Shown here piece by piece: positions 16,963 through 25,943 of a stretch of 37,954 nt of DNA (position 1 is its first letter; every line of letters begins with the position of its first letter). Location: positions 1 through 37,954 of the forward strand of contig DGOV01000004.1 in the NCBI GenBank assembly GCA_002390205.1. The letters are read 5' to 3'. Position numbers and translations under genes: made by a program. The notes below the pieces were generated by a model. That model worked only from the letters and a program-made list of their open reading frames with translations, was not told where the DNA came from and did not search any database. The stretch is from Proteobacteria bacterium UBA4457 (lineage in GTDB: Bacteria > Pseudomonadota > Gammaproteobacteria > Ga0077536).

Positions 16963-17610
16963 GTGATAGAAATTTTTAGAGCAGGCGGCTGGATCATGCC
17001 ACTTATCGTGATTTGCTCAATCATATCGATGGCTATAATTTGTGAACGGTTTTGGTCATTGCAGACTAAATTAGTGGCACCGAAAAATCTTGTTGAACAG
17101 GTGTTGCACTGGGCCAAGTCTGATGTATTAGATGAAAAAAGGATAGAGTTACTGCGAGCTCGTTCCTACTTAGGCCGAGTGCTGGCCGCCGGGCTTGTCA
17201 ACCGGTACAAAGACCGTGAGGCAATGAAGGACGCAATCGAAGAGGTTGGTAGGCATGTAAACCATGAGCTCGGTCGTTATCTGAATGCCTTAGGAACAGT
17301 GGCGTCAATCACGCCACTATTGGGCTTGTTGGGGACAGTAGTTGGAATGATAAAAGTGTTCGCCGTGATCACTTCAGAAGGTACGGGAGACCCTTCTGTT
17401 TTAGCAGGGGGCATATCTGAAGCATTAATTACTACTGCAGCAGGATTATCTGTAGCGATCCCAGCTCTAATGTTTTATCGTTATTTTTTAGCACGAGTTG
17501 AAGAGTTGGTAGTCCTTATGGAGCAGGAGTCTTTAAAACTAGTTGAAGTATTATCCGGAGAGAGAGCTGTGGGACAAGATGTCGTGGAAAAAAGTCAGGC
17601 TAATAAGTGA
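16963..17610 (+). CDS. exbB: MotA/TolQ/ExbB family proton channel protein
   Basis: The 215-residue protein has three membrane helices: about residues 8-27, 108-130 and 150-172. The core SITPLLGLLGTVVGMI and ALITTAAGLSVAIPALM are the family signature. With ExbD it forms the proton-driven motor that energises TonB-type transport. No tonB gene is nearby. Position upstream of lpxK is conserved in gammaproteobacteria, so an envelope-linked role is likely. The start is GTG, with AGGA 11 bases upstream. It overlaps exbD by 4 bases (GTGA). Confidence 0.93.
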   Translation: MIEIFRAGGWIMPLIVICSIISMAIICERFWSLQTKLVAPKNLVEQVLHWAKSDVLDEKRIELLRARSYLGRVLAAGLVNRYKDREAMKDAIEEVGRHVNHELGRYLNALGTVASITPLLGLLGTVVGMIKVFAVITSEGTGDPSVLAGGISEALITTAAGLSVAIPALMFYRYFLARVEELVVLMEQESLKLVEVLSGERAVGQDVVEKSQANK

Positions 17611-18029
17611 ATTTCCGAGCTAGAAGACAGAAAGAAGTTGAATTAAATTTAACACCTTTAATTGATGTAGTGTTTTTGCTTCTGATATTTTTCATGGTGT
17701 CGACAACTTTTCAGGCTGAATCTGAGATGAAGATAAATTTGCCTTTGGCAAGCACAGCGGAGCGATCAATTCCTGACAGAGAGATAATAGAAATAAGCCT
17801 TAGTAGCGAAGGGCTTATGCAGTTTATGGAGATGGAGCCACGAGTGATTTCAGGGCCGGAGTTAAAGCAGTTGTTATTAGACCTTCCGGCTAGCGAGATA
17901 TTGCCTACACTAGCGATCAGGGCCGATGAGGAAGTGAAACACCGGAGAGTGGTTGAGATTATGGATGTCGCAAGGCAAGCTAGTTTTAATAAAATTACTT
18001 TTAGAACAAGTGAAAAGGGGGCGCCTTGA
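17607..18029 (+). CDS. exbD: ExbD/TolR family biopolymer transport protein
   Basis: This 140-residue protein has a short cytoplasmic N-terminus, one membrane helix (LTPLIDVVFLLLIFFMVSTT) with the essential motor aspartate Asp20, and a periplasmic domain ending in HRRVVEIMDVARQASFNKI. It is the partner of ExbB. GTG 17607 overlaps the exbB stop (GTGA), and its own TGA overlaps the lpxK start, so the genes are translationally coupled. Confidence 0.94.
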   Translation: MNFRARRQKEVELNLTPLIDVVFLLLIFFMVSTTFQAESEMKINLPLASTAERSIPDREIIEISLSSEGLMQFMEMEPRVISGPELKQLLLDLPASEILPTLAIRADEEVKHRRVVEIMDVARQASFNKITFRTSEKGAP

Positions 18030-19048
18030 TGTCTGGAGATCGCTTCTATTTCAAGTTGGCATTGCATCGTTGCATTAATGAGATTTGGTATGGTAGAAAT
18101 TTTTGGCAGTATCTTCTGGTTCCCTTTGCTTGTTTTTATGGCGCAGTTGTTTGGGCGAGAAAAATGGCTTATGAGTCAGGAGTCTTAAATGTTTTTCGTG
18201 CACGAGTTCCTGTTCTGGTCGTAGGAAATGTCTCCGTAGGAGGAACTGGTAAAACACCTTTAACTATTTGGTTGGCATCTAGGCTCACTGACTTCGGCTT
18301 CAAGCCGGGGATTGTTTGTGGTGGTTATCGTGGGCGCGCTAAATCTTGGCCGCAACAAGTGCGAGCGGATAGTGATAACTATGTCGTAGGTGATGAAGCT
18401 ATAATTCTTGCTGCAAACACTTCTGTTCCAGTAGTCGCGGGCCCTGATCGCGGGCAATCAGTGAAAGCACTGCTTGAGAAACACGATGTAGATATAGTGC
18501 TGTGCGATGATGGGATGCAACATTACGCGCTGGCAAGAGATATAGAGATTGCGGTGATCAATGGAGTTCAGAGGCTGGGAAACGGAAAACTTTTACCAGC
18601 CGGACCTCTAAGAGAGAGTAGGGAGCGTTTAGCAGAAGTTGATATGATTGTTTGTAATGGAATCCCTGCAAGAGGTGAATTCGCCATGAAATACAAAGCG
18701 GATGAGCTTAGGAAGGTTGGGAATACGGAGCTCACTTTCCCTTTGAAGGAATTTGGTGAAAAGCATGTCCATGCAGTTGCTGGTATAGGAAATCCGGAAA
18801 GTTTCTTTTCATTACTTGAAAGCTTAGGTTTTTTGTTGGATAGACATGTTTTTCCAGACCATCATTCTTTCGAAGAAGGAGATATTGAGTTTGGCGATAA
18901 CAAACCTATATTGATGACGGAAAAAGATGCGGTTAAATGCACAAGGTTAAAGAATGAAAACATGTGGTACCTACCTTTGAATATTGAATTGTCATCAGCA
19001 TTCGAAGATCGTTTAAAATCTATTTTGAAGGGATTGCTTAGTGGATGA
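18026..19048 (+). CDS. lpxK: Tetraacyldisaccharide 4'-kinase
   Basis: This is a 340-residue lipid A kinase acting at the inner face of the inner membrane. It adds the 4'-phosphate to the lipid A disaccharide. An N-terminal membrane anchor lies at about 28-45 (LLVPFACFYGAVVW), followed by the Walker A GNVSVGGTGKTP at about 67-78. Later motifs are GDEAIILA, DDGMQHYALARDIEIAV, LPAGPLRE and MTEKDAVKC. ATG 18029 (TGATG overlap with the exbD stop) is a more natural start than TTG 18026 and shortens it by one residue. The stop overlaps the start of the Trm112-like gene. Confidence 0.96.
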   Translation: MMSGDRFYFKLALHRCINEIWYGRNFWQYLLVPFACFYGAVVWARKMAYESGVLNVFRARVPVLVVGNVSVGGTGKTPLTIWLASRLTDFGFKPGIVCGGYRGRAKSWPQQVRADSDNYVVGDEAIILAANTSVPVVAGPDRGQSVKALLEKHDVDIVLCDDGMQHYALARDIEIAVINGVQRLGNGKLLPAGPLRESRERLAEVDMIVCNGIPARGEFAMKYKADELRKVGNTELTFPLKEFGEKHVHAVAGIGNPESFFSLLESLGFLLDRHVFPDHHSFEEGDIEFGDNKPILMTEKDAVKCTRLKNENMWYLPLNIELSSAFEDRLKSILKGLLSG

Positions 19049-19232
19049 GACTCTTTTAAGAATTTTAGTATGCCCCGTAACAAAGGGGCCGCTTATTTAC
19101 GTCAAAAAAAACAAAGAACTGATCTCTCTTGATGCGAAGCTAGCTTACGCTATCAGGGACGATATTCCAGTGATGCTGGCAGATGAAGCGAGGACAATTA
19201 GCCAAGAAGAGATTGAGAGCCTCAAAGATTGA
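19041..19232 (+). CDS. Trm112 family small protein (YcaR-like)
   Basis: This 63-residue protein opens with DETLLRILVCPVTKGPLIY, the Trm112/YcaR signature, with a single cysteine as in the non-zinc bacterial form, and contains SLDAKLAYAIRDDIPVML. It sits between lpxK and kdsB as in most gammaproteobacteria. The start is GTG 19041 inside the last codons of lpxK. Its TGA overlaps the kdsB TTG. It may act as a small activator of methyltransferases; its bacterial role is unproven. Confidence 0.93.
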   Translation: MDETLLRILVCPVTKGPLIYVKKNKELISLDAKLAYAIRDDIPVMLADEARTISQEEIESLKD

Positions 19233-19984
19233 GGTTTAAAGTCTACATTCCTGCAAGATATTCGTCTACGCGATTACCAGGAAAAATGTTAGCGGACGTC
19301 TGTGGTTGGCCACTCTTAAGGCATGTTTACACACGAGCATTAGAAAGCGGTGCTGAAGAGGTGATCATCGCGACCGATGACGACAGAATCTTTTCTGTGG
19401 CTGAATCTTTCGGGGCTACTGTTGTCATGACTTCGGACCAACTACGTTCTGGAACCGACAGAGTGGAGGCAGCAGCTCGTATTCGTGGAGAGCTCGCAGA
19501 TACAATAGTAGTAAATTTGCAGGGTGATGAGCCACTAATGCCCGCTGCCGTTATTCGCCAAGTTGCAGCATGTATTGAGAATAACAATTGCGACATTGCG
19601 ACTGTTTGTGAGCCTCTTGCTATAAGACATGCGCCTAATCCGAACATCGTGAAAGTGGCAAGGGATAAAAATTACAATGCTTTATTATTTAGCCGGTCCG
19701 TTATTCCTTACTGCCAAGATTCCTCGGCAGAGAGCAAATCAACCTCGCTTAGCGAAAATTTATATCGAAGGCACATTGGGATTTACGCTTACCGGATGAA
19801 TTATTTAAGTCGATTTGTGTCCTTCCCTGTGGCCCAGTCTGAGAAGGCAGAAAGTTTGGAGCAGCTCCGAGCTTTATATCAAGGAAGTAGTATTTCAGTA
19901 CCCGACGCATTGCTACCTTGTGGAAGCGGGATCGATACCTCTCAACAGCTTGATGCTCTGAGGATTCAGCTAGCACGCAAATAA
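19229..19984 (+). CDS. kdsB: 3-deoxy-manno-octulosonate cytidylyltransferase
   Basis: The 251-residue enzyme makes CMP-Kdo from CTP and Kdo for the LPS inner core. Seen: YIPARYSSTRLPGKMLAD near the N-terminus (nucleotide-binding loop), VIIATDDDRI, MTSDQLRSGTDRVEAA, and NLQGDEPLMP with metal-binding Asp. The start is TTG 19229 overlapping the previous stop (TTGA); KdsB proteins begin at just this point and no ATG is close. It is the last gene of the exbB-exbD-lpxK-trm112-kdsB operon and meets infA end to end. Confidence 0.96.
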   Translation: MRFKVYIPARYSSTRLPGKMLADVCGWPLLRHVYTRALESGAEEVIIATDDDRIFSVAESFGATVVMTSDQLRSGTDRVEAAARIRGELADTIVVNLQGDEPLMPAAVIRQVAACIENNNCDIATVCEPLAIRHAPNPNIVKVARDKNYNALLFSRSVIPYCQDSSAESKSTSLSENLYRRHIGIYAYRMNYLSRFVSFPVAQSEKAESLEQLRALYQGSSISVPDALLPCGSGIDTSQQLDALRIQLARK

Positions 19985-20002
19985 TCCGTGATGTTTCACG
20001 GA
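19985..20002 (-). terminator. Terminator hairpin between convergent kdsB and infA
   Basis: TCCGTGA (19985-19991) and TCACGGA (19996-20002) form a perfect 7-bp stem with a 4-base loop, directly after both stop codons. Read on the minus strand it is followed by TTATTT, so it should end the infA transcript. On the plus strand it lacks a T-run and is weaker. Confidence 0.65.
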
Positions 20003-20221
20003 CTACCTAGCCCGATACGTGATTCTGCCTTTTGAGAGATCGTAAGGGGTCAACTCTACAGTGACAGCGTCACCTGTGAGTATTCGTATGTAGTTCTTAC
20101 GCATTTTTCCAGATATGTGGGCTGTAACCACATGGCCATTTTCTAATTCAACTCGGAATACTGTGTTCGGCAGGGTGTCTATCACTTTCCCCTGCATTTC
20201 AATATGTTCTTCTTTTGGCAT
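20003..20221 (-). CDS. infA: Translation initiation factor IF-1
   Basis: From ATG 20221 this encodes 72 residues, the normal IF-1 size. It is an OB-fold of the S1 type (MPKEEHIEMQGKVIDTLPNT at the N-terminus, then VTAHISGKMRKNYIRILTGD, and DLSKGRITYRAR at the end). It binds the ribosomal A site during initiation. The open frame extends 31 codons upstream to 20314 with a basic, unrelated sequence that I take as non-coding. It lies downstream of bpt and aat, as in Pseudomonas-type genomes. Confidence 0.96.
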   Translation of the reverse strand: MPKEEHIEMQGKVIDTLPNTVFRVELENGHVVTAHISGKMRKNYIRILTGDAVTVELTPYDLSKGRITYRAR

Positions 20222-20332
20222 AAATTTCTGTCGATCCTTGTCTTTACGTGATTTAGCAACGCGCTTTAATTGTATGACCAATGAGATTATGCCTTGAACT
20301 CGCTGTCGCAGCAAAATATTTGCGACAAACTA

Positions 20333-21022
20333 TTACAAATGCTTATCAGTCCAAACTCCATTATGAAAATATTCCATCGGAGAATAGTCGTTCTTGTAGT
20401 TCATTTTAGCAGATTTTTCTATCCAATAGCCGAGATATAAATAAGAGAGGTCATTTTTTGCGGCGATATCTATCTGCGTCAGAATTGCCAGTTGACCTAA
20501 GCTTCTTTGAAGGAGGTCGATTTTATAAAAAGTATACACGGCTGAGAGGCTATTATTTAGACGATCGAAAACCGATACCGCGACTAGTTTTTTCTTCAGT
20601 CGAAATTCGATAAATATCGTCTGACACCATTCACTGGCCAAGAAATTCATATACTCGCTAGGTGAGATACTTGTGAGTTCTGAATCATGCCTTCGTAGTT
20701 GGTATTCCTTGTAAAGGTCAAAATAGCTAGAGTCAAAATGTGGCTCTACTTGCAGTATGGTTATATCTTGGTTGAGCTTTAATGTTCGCCGATGACGCCT
20801 TCTCATATTAAAGTCTTTAATACGAAGACGGACAGGCACACACGCGGCGCAACTTCTACATGAAGGGGTGTAAATATAGTTTCCACTGCGACGAAAACCT
20901 TGTTCGGATAATTTTGAATATATCTGATTTGTAAGCTTCTGATTTGGATCTACGAACCGTGCGTTCGCCGTCTTTAGAGGTAAATACCCACACATGAATT
21001 GTTTGGATTCTTTAAATTTCAT
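20333..21022 (-). CDS. bpt: Aspartate/glutamate leucyltransferase (Bpt/ATE family)
   Basis: The 229-residue protein transfers an amino acid from aminoacyl-tRNA to the N-terminus of proteins beginning with Asp or Glu, marking them for ClpS/ClpAP. Seen: the N-terminal MCGYLP segment, the Cys pair region YTPSCRSCAACVPVRLRIKD, SAVYTFYKID and the YLYLGYWI motif (YLGYWIEKSAKMNYK). Bacterial members at this locus are usually leucyl-transferases (Bpt). It is preceded by aat, which belongs to the same N-degron pathway, 22 bases upstream. Confidence 0.93.
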   Translation of the reverse strand: MKFKESKQFMCGYLPLKTANARFVDPNQKLTNQIYSKLSEQGFRRSGNYIYTPSCRSCAACVPVRLRIKDFNMRRRHRRTLKLNQDITILQVEPHFDSSYFDLYKEYQLRRHDSELTSISPSEYMNFLASEWCQTIFIEFRLKKKLVAVSVFDRLNNSLSAVYTFYKIDLLQRSLGQLAILTQIDIAAKNDLSYLYLGYWIEKSAKMNYKNDYSPMEYFHNGVWTDKHL

Positions 21023-21044
21023 ATTATTGATGAGCGGCTAAAGT

Positions 21045-21770
21045 CTATTGCCATGCTGTATTTTTAATATTTATTTTAGTGAAGATTTTAAGTTTCTCCG
21101 AAAAGGTCGAACGTGCCATTTCCTCAGCTCCTAGACTCAGTAGGTGAGGACTTTCTACCTGACAATCTATCAATAGATAGCCCCATGACTTCCCGATCGA
21201 GCATAGGGTCGCTAATGCTACTTTTGATGCATCTGTAACGAGAGAGAACATTGACTCTCCAAAGAAAACTGCACCGATAGATACACCATATAAACCACCA
21301 ACTAGCTTTCCTTCTCGCCAGCACTCGACGGAGTGTGCGTGCCCTTGATGGTGAAGAGTTTCATAGGCCTCCATCATTTCTTCTGTTATCCAAGATGATT
21401 GCGATTTTCCCATTCTAGGTAGGGAACATGATCTCATTACTTCTGAAAAAGCTGTATCAAAACTAATATTGAAAACATTTTTTCGCAGCGTTTTAGTTAA
21501 GCTACGTGACTTTTTGAATTTGTCGAGATACAGCACTAATCGAGGGTTTGGAGACCACCAAAGGATAGGCTGACCTTCCTCAAACCAAGGGAATATCCCT
21601 CGGGAATATGCTGTCAGTAGTGTCTTGGGCTCTAAATCTCCACCTGCGGCCAATAGTCCATCCGGGTAAGAGAGGGCAGTGATTACCGGTGGAAACTCGT
21701 CTACGTGGTCCTTCAGACCGAACGAATACAGGTTATCTAGGTCATGATTCAAATCGAGGCAATATGACAC
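21045..21770 (-). CDS. aat: Leucyl/phenylalanyl-tRNA-protein transferase
   Basis: This 241-residue enzyme adds Leu or Phe to proteins with N-terminal Lys or Arg, feeding the ClpS N-degron route. Motifs seen: PDGLLAAGGDLEPKTLLTAY, RGIFPWFEEGQPILWWSPNP, SSWITEEMMEAYETLH and GGLYGVSIGAVFFGESMFS. The start is GTG 21770, with AGG just after the upstream stop. It shares an operon with the acyltransferase-like gene 6 bases upstream and with bpt downstream. Confidence 0.95.
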   Translation of the reverse strand: MSYCLDLNHDLDNLYSFGLKDHVDEFPPVITALSYPDGLLAAGGDLEPKTLLTAYSRGIFPWFEEGQPILWWSPNPRLVLYLDKFKKSRSLTKTLRKNVFNISFDTAFSEVMRSCSLPRMGKSQSSWITEEMMEAYETLHHQGHAHSVECWREGKLVGGLYGVSIGAVFFGESMFSLVTDASKVALATLCSIGKSWGYLLIDCQVESPHLLSLGAEEMARSTFSEKLKIFTKINIKNTAWQ

Positions 21771-21776
21771 ACGCCT

Positions 21777-22916
21777 TTAGAGCGTCACGTCCTTTTTAAA
21801 GGCACTGTGGTCTTCGAGTTTGTCTATATATTCCTCAATAGCTTGGGTTTCGTTATTGAGGAAATTCTGTACAGGCTTTCTAAATGAAAGTTCACGCAGC
21901 CAATGCAGGGACCAGGTTTTTATGGGAACGAAACCTCTGCTGATTTTGTGCTCCCCTTGTGCTCCAGCGTCAAGAGTTTTTAGTTTATGCCGGATACAGT
22001 AGTCTATCGTCTGGTAGTAGCATAGTTCGAAATGCAAGCTATCGTAATTTTCATTGCAGCCCCAATGTCTCCCATATAAAGTGTCTTCGCTTGATAGCGC
22101 GAACGCTCCTGCAACATACTTTTCTTTATCCTTGGCTAGAATTAGCACTGCACAGTCGGGTAATCGTGAATTGAGACTTAAGAAAAAATCGAGCGTAAGT
22201 CTCGGCTCTCCCCATTTTTGATAAAAAGTAGAACAGTAAAACGCATAGAAAGTTTTCCAATGCTCTTTGGTAATATCGTCACCGGACAAACATTCTATCT
22301 CTAAGCCAGATTCCGATACTTTGCGCCTTTCTCTCTTGATGTTTTTTCTCTTTTTCGAGCTTAGAGCTGATAAAAAGTCATCGAAAGTGAGGTAGTTGTC
22401 ATTAAACCAATGGTACTGGCAGCCAAGTCTAACTAGTGTTTCATTATCTGAAAACAAATCTTTCTGGATCTCATCGAGAAATAAGCAATGCCAAGAGGAA
22501 AAATTATTGTCCTGACAAATACTTTTAACGGCATTTAATAATTGAGTAGCCATTTCTTGAGTTTTCGCGTCGCTAGGATCAATCAGGAACCTGCTTCCTC
22601 CGACCGGGCTAAAAGGTACTGCAGTAACTAATTTCGGATAATACTTTCCCCCTCCTTTTTCGTAAGCCTCCGCCCATGCCCAGTCGAACACAAACTCCCC
22701 GTAGGAGTTATCACGCAGGTATAACGGCAGAGCTGCTCGCAAGACATCCCCATCCCATAAGACTAGGTGGTGTGGATACCATCCTTGTGGTTCTAGACAG
22801 TTAGTAGATTCTAGCGTGGTGAGAAAGCCATGGCTTAAAAAAGGATTGCCTCCCACGAGGGCGTTCCACGCATCTTCGTTGATGTCCGCGAGTTTTGAGT
22901 GTGTGCTCAGTCTCAT
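21777..22916 (-). CDS. FemAB/GNAT-like acyltransferase (peptidogalycan biosynthesis family, COG3146 type)
   Basis: The 379-residue protein has the DUF482/COG3146 pattern: ALVGGNPFLSHGFLTTLE near the N-terminus, VAAVPFSPVGGSRFL-like VTAVPFSPVGGSRF at about 98-111, LSSKKRKNIKRERRKV, GRHWGCNENYDSLHFELCYY and AGAQGEHKISRGF. These proteins have two GNAT domains. They are annotated as peptidoglycan-related N-acyltransferases, mostly by homology. It stands first in an operon with aat and bpt, a common arrangement. Substrate is unknown. Confidence 0.88.
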   Translation of the reverse strand: MRLSTHSKLADINEDAWNALVGGNPFLSHGFLTTLESTNCLEPQGWYPHHLVLWDGDVLRAALPLYLRDNSYGEFVFDWAWAEAYEKGGGKYYPKLVTAVPFSPVGGSRFLIDPSDAKTQEMATQLLNAVKSICQDNNFSSWHCLFLDEIQKDLFSDNETLVRLGCQYHWFNDNYLTFDDFLSALSSKKRKNIKRERRKVSESGLEIECLSGDDITKEHWKTFYAFYCSTFYQKWGEPRLTLDFFLSLNSRLPDCAVLILAKDKEKYVAGAFALSSEDTLYGRHWGCNENYDSLHFELCYYQTIDYCIRHKLKTLDAGAQGEHKISRGFVPIKTWSLHWLRELSFRKPVQNFLNNETQAIEEYIDKLEDHSAFKKDVTL

Positions 22917-23018
22917 CAGGGATCCATTGGATTAGGTTTTCGGGAGATCCCTTTAAAGCTCTTGGTTCAGGTTGGTAATCATTCTTTTACTGAGCAAGCG
23001 AACAAATTTTTCCGCATC

Positions 23019-23360
23019 TCATTTGTTTGGGTTGCCATTATTTGGCGGAAAAATAGGAAAATTTGTAACGTTTGTCGTTTTATCGTCAGCAGCCAGGATT
23101 TTACTTTGGCCAGTTTCTTCTACTTCATCGATACGAATAATTGCCTGCATAGGGATATGGGTTCGCTTTACACCGTCGAACTCCGATTTAAGGTGTTCTT
23201 CAGACGGGTCGACGACTAATGAGGATTTGGAATCGAAGATAATGTCCTCGATCTGTATGAAACCAAAAAGTTCGCTTTGAACAATTTGTTTTGCGTAAAT
23301 TTCGTACACCTTCCCTTGGTTGTGGAATTTAATTAGATACTGGGTGCTTTTCTCTGTCAT
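23019..23360 (-). CDS. DUF1820 family protein
   Basis: This 113-residue protein fits DUF1820: the opening YLIKFHNQGKVYEIYAKQI, then ELFGFIQIEDIIFD, LKSEFDGVKRTHIPMQAI and a proline/asparagine-rich tail (FPIFPPNNGNPNK). Function is unknown. It is divergent from ftsK and reads toward the acyltransferase operon, 102 bases away. Confidence 0.88.
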   Translation of the reverse strand: MTEKSTQYLIKFHNQGKVYEIYAKQIVQSELFGFIQIEDIIFDSKSSLVVDPSEEHLKSEFDGVKRTHIPMQAIIRIDEVEETGQSKILAADDKTTNVTNFPIFPPNNGNPNK

Positions 23361-23585
23361 TTTTCTTTCGCAAATAAAATTGGGTATGGAGTTGGCTGCG
23401 CAGAGGATATGCTAGCACATTCGTTCCATAGCTGTGGTGGTTTTATCACCCAACATTTGTGATTTTTTACTGCTTCATTCTTTAGCTGTAATCGGTGCAC
23501 TAATTATTGGTTGGTGTTAGACGTTTGAAATGACAATTTTGAGTTTCAAAGTAGGCTATTGGATTACACAATAAATTTTATTATG

Positions 23586-23613
23586 TTGCAATTTTCCATA
23601 ATTTTTATATAGT
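23586..23613 (+). promoter_or_regulatory. Probable ftsK promoter
   Basis: TTGCAA at 23586-23591 and TATAGT at 23608-23613 have a 16-base spacer in a very AT-rich region. The predicted start of transcription near 23620 lies downstream of the in-frame GTG at 23616 and favours ATG 23646 as the ftsK start. Confidence 0.5.
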
Positions 23614-23645
23614 TAGTGCTGAAATTATATAAATTAGTTCAACTT

Positions 23646-25943
23646 ATGACACAGGCAAAACATAAATCACAGCAGACCAACTCAACTGCGGTCCAGTTAG
23701 TACTAAGGCTCAAGGAAGCTATTCTGATCGGTTTTGGGGCTGCAGGTGTATTTTTTCTATTGTCGCTATGGACCTACCACCCTTTCGATTCAGCATGGTC
23801 AAGCGCAGGGATATCTGAAACTATTGAGAATAAAGGTGGCATCGTTGGTGCGTGGATCGCTGACATCTCACTAAGTTTATTTGGGCAATGCGCTTATTAT
23901 TTGCCATTGTTTTTTTTCGCATTGGGCTTGAATATTTACCGGCAAGGCAAGATTGGCATCTTTGATAATCCGACGCAAATGATAGCTCGTGTTGTTGGTG
24001 GGTTGTTCATCATGTCTTCGTCGTGCGGTGTGCTTTGGTTTCGTGGCCAGTCCCTAGCATTGTCTATACCCCAAAAGACTGGTGGGATTATAGGAGATCT
24101 GTTTGGTGCATTTTTAGTTTCCTTGTTTGGCGATATAGGTGGGCCTATGATAATGCTCACCCTACTGCTCGCGGGGGTTACACTTATGACTGGGTTATCT
24201 TGGATCACGGTAATTGAGAAGGTAGGTGTCGGAAGTTTTTTGTTAAAAGACCATGTAATAGGGTTGTCCATTGCCTGTAGTGACCATGTCAAAGGCCTCA
24301 GGGCAAGGCGCAAACGTCTCGCCATAATACAGAAAGAAACTGTGACTAAAAGTAAAAGAACACCGCCGCGGATAGTCCAGAGAATTGAGGCATCTCAACC
24401 GAGCTTACGTGCTGAAAAAGAGAAGCAAGCTGTTCTATTTGATATCCCTTCGCAAAATGATTTGCCAGAGCTTAGCTTGCTTGATGATGCGGCTCCGACG
24501 GGTAATGGGTTTTCCGCGGCTTCGCTCGAGGCAATGTCCCGACAGGTGGAGTTGAAATTAAAAGATTTCGGAATAGAAGTAGAAGTAGTAGCAGTAGAAC
24601 CTGGACCCGTTATTACTCGATTTGAACTGGAGCCAGCTGCAGGGATAAAAGCGAGTCGTATTACTAACCTATCGAAAGATTTAGCTAGGTCTCTTTCTAC
24701 AGTTAGCGTGCGTGTAGTAGAAGTCATCCCAGGAAAAACTTGCATTGGGCTTGAGATCCCTAACGAACATAAAGAGATCGTGTCTCTTAGCGATATACTG
24801 AAATCCGATGTTTACGAGGGCAGTAGCTCAAAATTGACTATGGCTTTAGGAAAAGATATCTCTGGCAAACCTACGGTGGCTGATCTCGCAAAGATGCCTC
24901 ATTTATTGGTTGCTGGTACCACCGGGTCAGGAAAATCTGTTGCGCTAAATGCGATGATATTAAGCTTGCTCTATAAATCTACGCCTGATGATGTGCGCAT
25001 GATCATGATTGATCCTAAAATGCTCGAGCTTTCAGTTTACGAGGGCATTCCAGCACTCTTGGCTCCGGTAGTTACGGATATGAAAGAAGCTGCAAATGCT
25101 CTGAGGTGGTGCGTTGTGGAGATGGATAGACGTTACAAGCTGATGGCGTCATTAGGGGTCAGGAACCTCGGGGGATACAACAAGAAAGTTGAGGATGCCA
25201 TAGCTGCGGGTGCTCCAATTCCAGATCCTCTCTTTAACGTTGAGCTAAATGGAGATGTTGTACCTGGCTTAGAAAAGCTCCCACATATAGTCGTAATTAT
25301 CGATGAGTTGGCCGATATGATGATGGTCACAGGGAAGAAAGTTGAGGAGCTAATTGCGCGACTCGCTCAGAAAGCTCGTGCCGCTGGAATTCACTTAATA
25401 CTAGCTACTCAACGTCCTTCTGTGGATGTAATTACTGGTCTGATTAAGGCGAACGTTCCTACTCGAATTGCTTTTCAAGTTTCGTCCAGAATTGACTCCC
25501 GTACAATTCTGGACCAGATGGGCGCAGAGGCGTTGTTAGGTCATGGGGATATGCTTTACTTGCCTCCGGGCACTAGCTTGCCTAATAGAGTTCACGGGGC
25601 TTTTGTCTCGGATGAGGAAGTGCATAAAGTCGTTAGTCGTCTTAAAAAAACCGGTGTTCCTCGCTATGTTGAGGAGATACTTTCGGGACCAAGTGACGGC
25701 TACGATGGAGTTAATGGCAGTGCTGAGGATGGTGGTGGAGAACAGGATGAACTTTACGATCAGGCCGTTGCAGTAGTCACTGAGAGTCGCAGAGCCTCTG
25801 TCTCGGGTGTTCAAAGAAGGCTAAAAATAGGGTACAACAGAGCTGCGAGAATGGTTGAAGAAATGGAGAGGGCAGGCGTCGTTGGGGAAGTGCAATCAAA
25901 TGGTAGCCGAGAAGTATTGGCTCCACCTCCTCCTAAGCATTGA
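23646..25943 (+). CDS. ftsK: DNA translocase FtsK
   Basis: This is 765 residues from ATG 23646; GTG 23616 would add ten. The N-terminal third has four membrane helices (AILIGFGAAGVFFLLSLWTY first), anchoring it at the septum. A short linker of about 60 residues follows. The RecA-like motor has Walker A AGTTGSGKSVAL (near 24912-24947) and Walker B VVIIDELADMMM (near 25290-25325). A C-terminal winged-helix gamma domain (SVSGVQRRLKIGYNRAARMV) reads KOPS. It pumps DNA at division and activates XerCD. It is compact compared with E. coli FtsK, which has a linker of about 600 residues. No ribosome site is obvious. The stop overlaps lolA as TTGA. Confidence 0.95.
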   Translation: MTQAKHKSQQTNSTAVQLVLRLKEAILIGFGAAGVFFLLSLWTYHPFDSAWSSAGISETIENKGGIVGAWIADISLSLFGQCAYYLPLFFFALGLNIYRQGKIGIFDNPTQMIARVVGGLFIMSSSCGVLWFRGQSLALSIPQKTGGIIGDLFGAFLVSLFGDIGGPMIMLTLLLAGVTLMTGLSWITVIEKVGVGSFLLKDHVIGLSIACSDHVKGLRARRKRLAIIQKETVTKSKRTPPRIVQRIEASQPSLRAEKEKQAVLFDIPSQNDLPELSLLDDAAPTGNGFSAASLEAMSRQVELKLKDFGIEVEVVAVEPGPVITRFELEPAAGIKASRITNLSKDLARSLSTVSVRVVEVIPGKTCIGLEIPNEHKEIVSLSDILKSDVYEGSSSKLTMALGKDISGKPTVADLAKMPHLLVAGTTGSGKSVALNAMILSLLYKSTPDDVRMIMIDPKMLELSVYEGIPALLAPVVTDMKEAANALRWCVVEMDRRYKLMASLGVRNLGGYNKKVEDAIAAGAPIPDPLFNVELNGDVVPGLEKLPHIVVIIDELADMMMVTGKKVEELIARLAQKARAAGIHLILATQRPSVDVITGLIKANVPTRIAFQVSSRIDSRTILDQMGAEALLGHGDMLYLPPGTSLPNRVHGAFVSDEEVHKVVSRLKKTGVPRYVEEILSGPSDGYDGVNGSAEDGGGEQDELYDQAVAVVTESRRASVSGVQRRLKIGYNRAARMVEEMERAGVVGEVQSNGSREVLAPPPPKH

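Noticed and set aside
20222..20314. N-terminal extension of IF-1 by 31 codons
   Set aside because: The canonical 72-residue IF-1 starts at 20221 with MPKEEHIEMQG; the extension resembles no IF-1.
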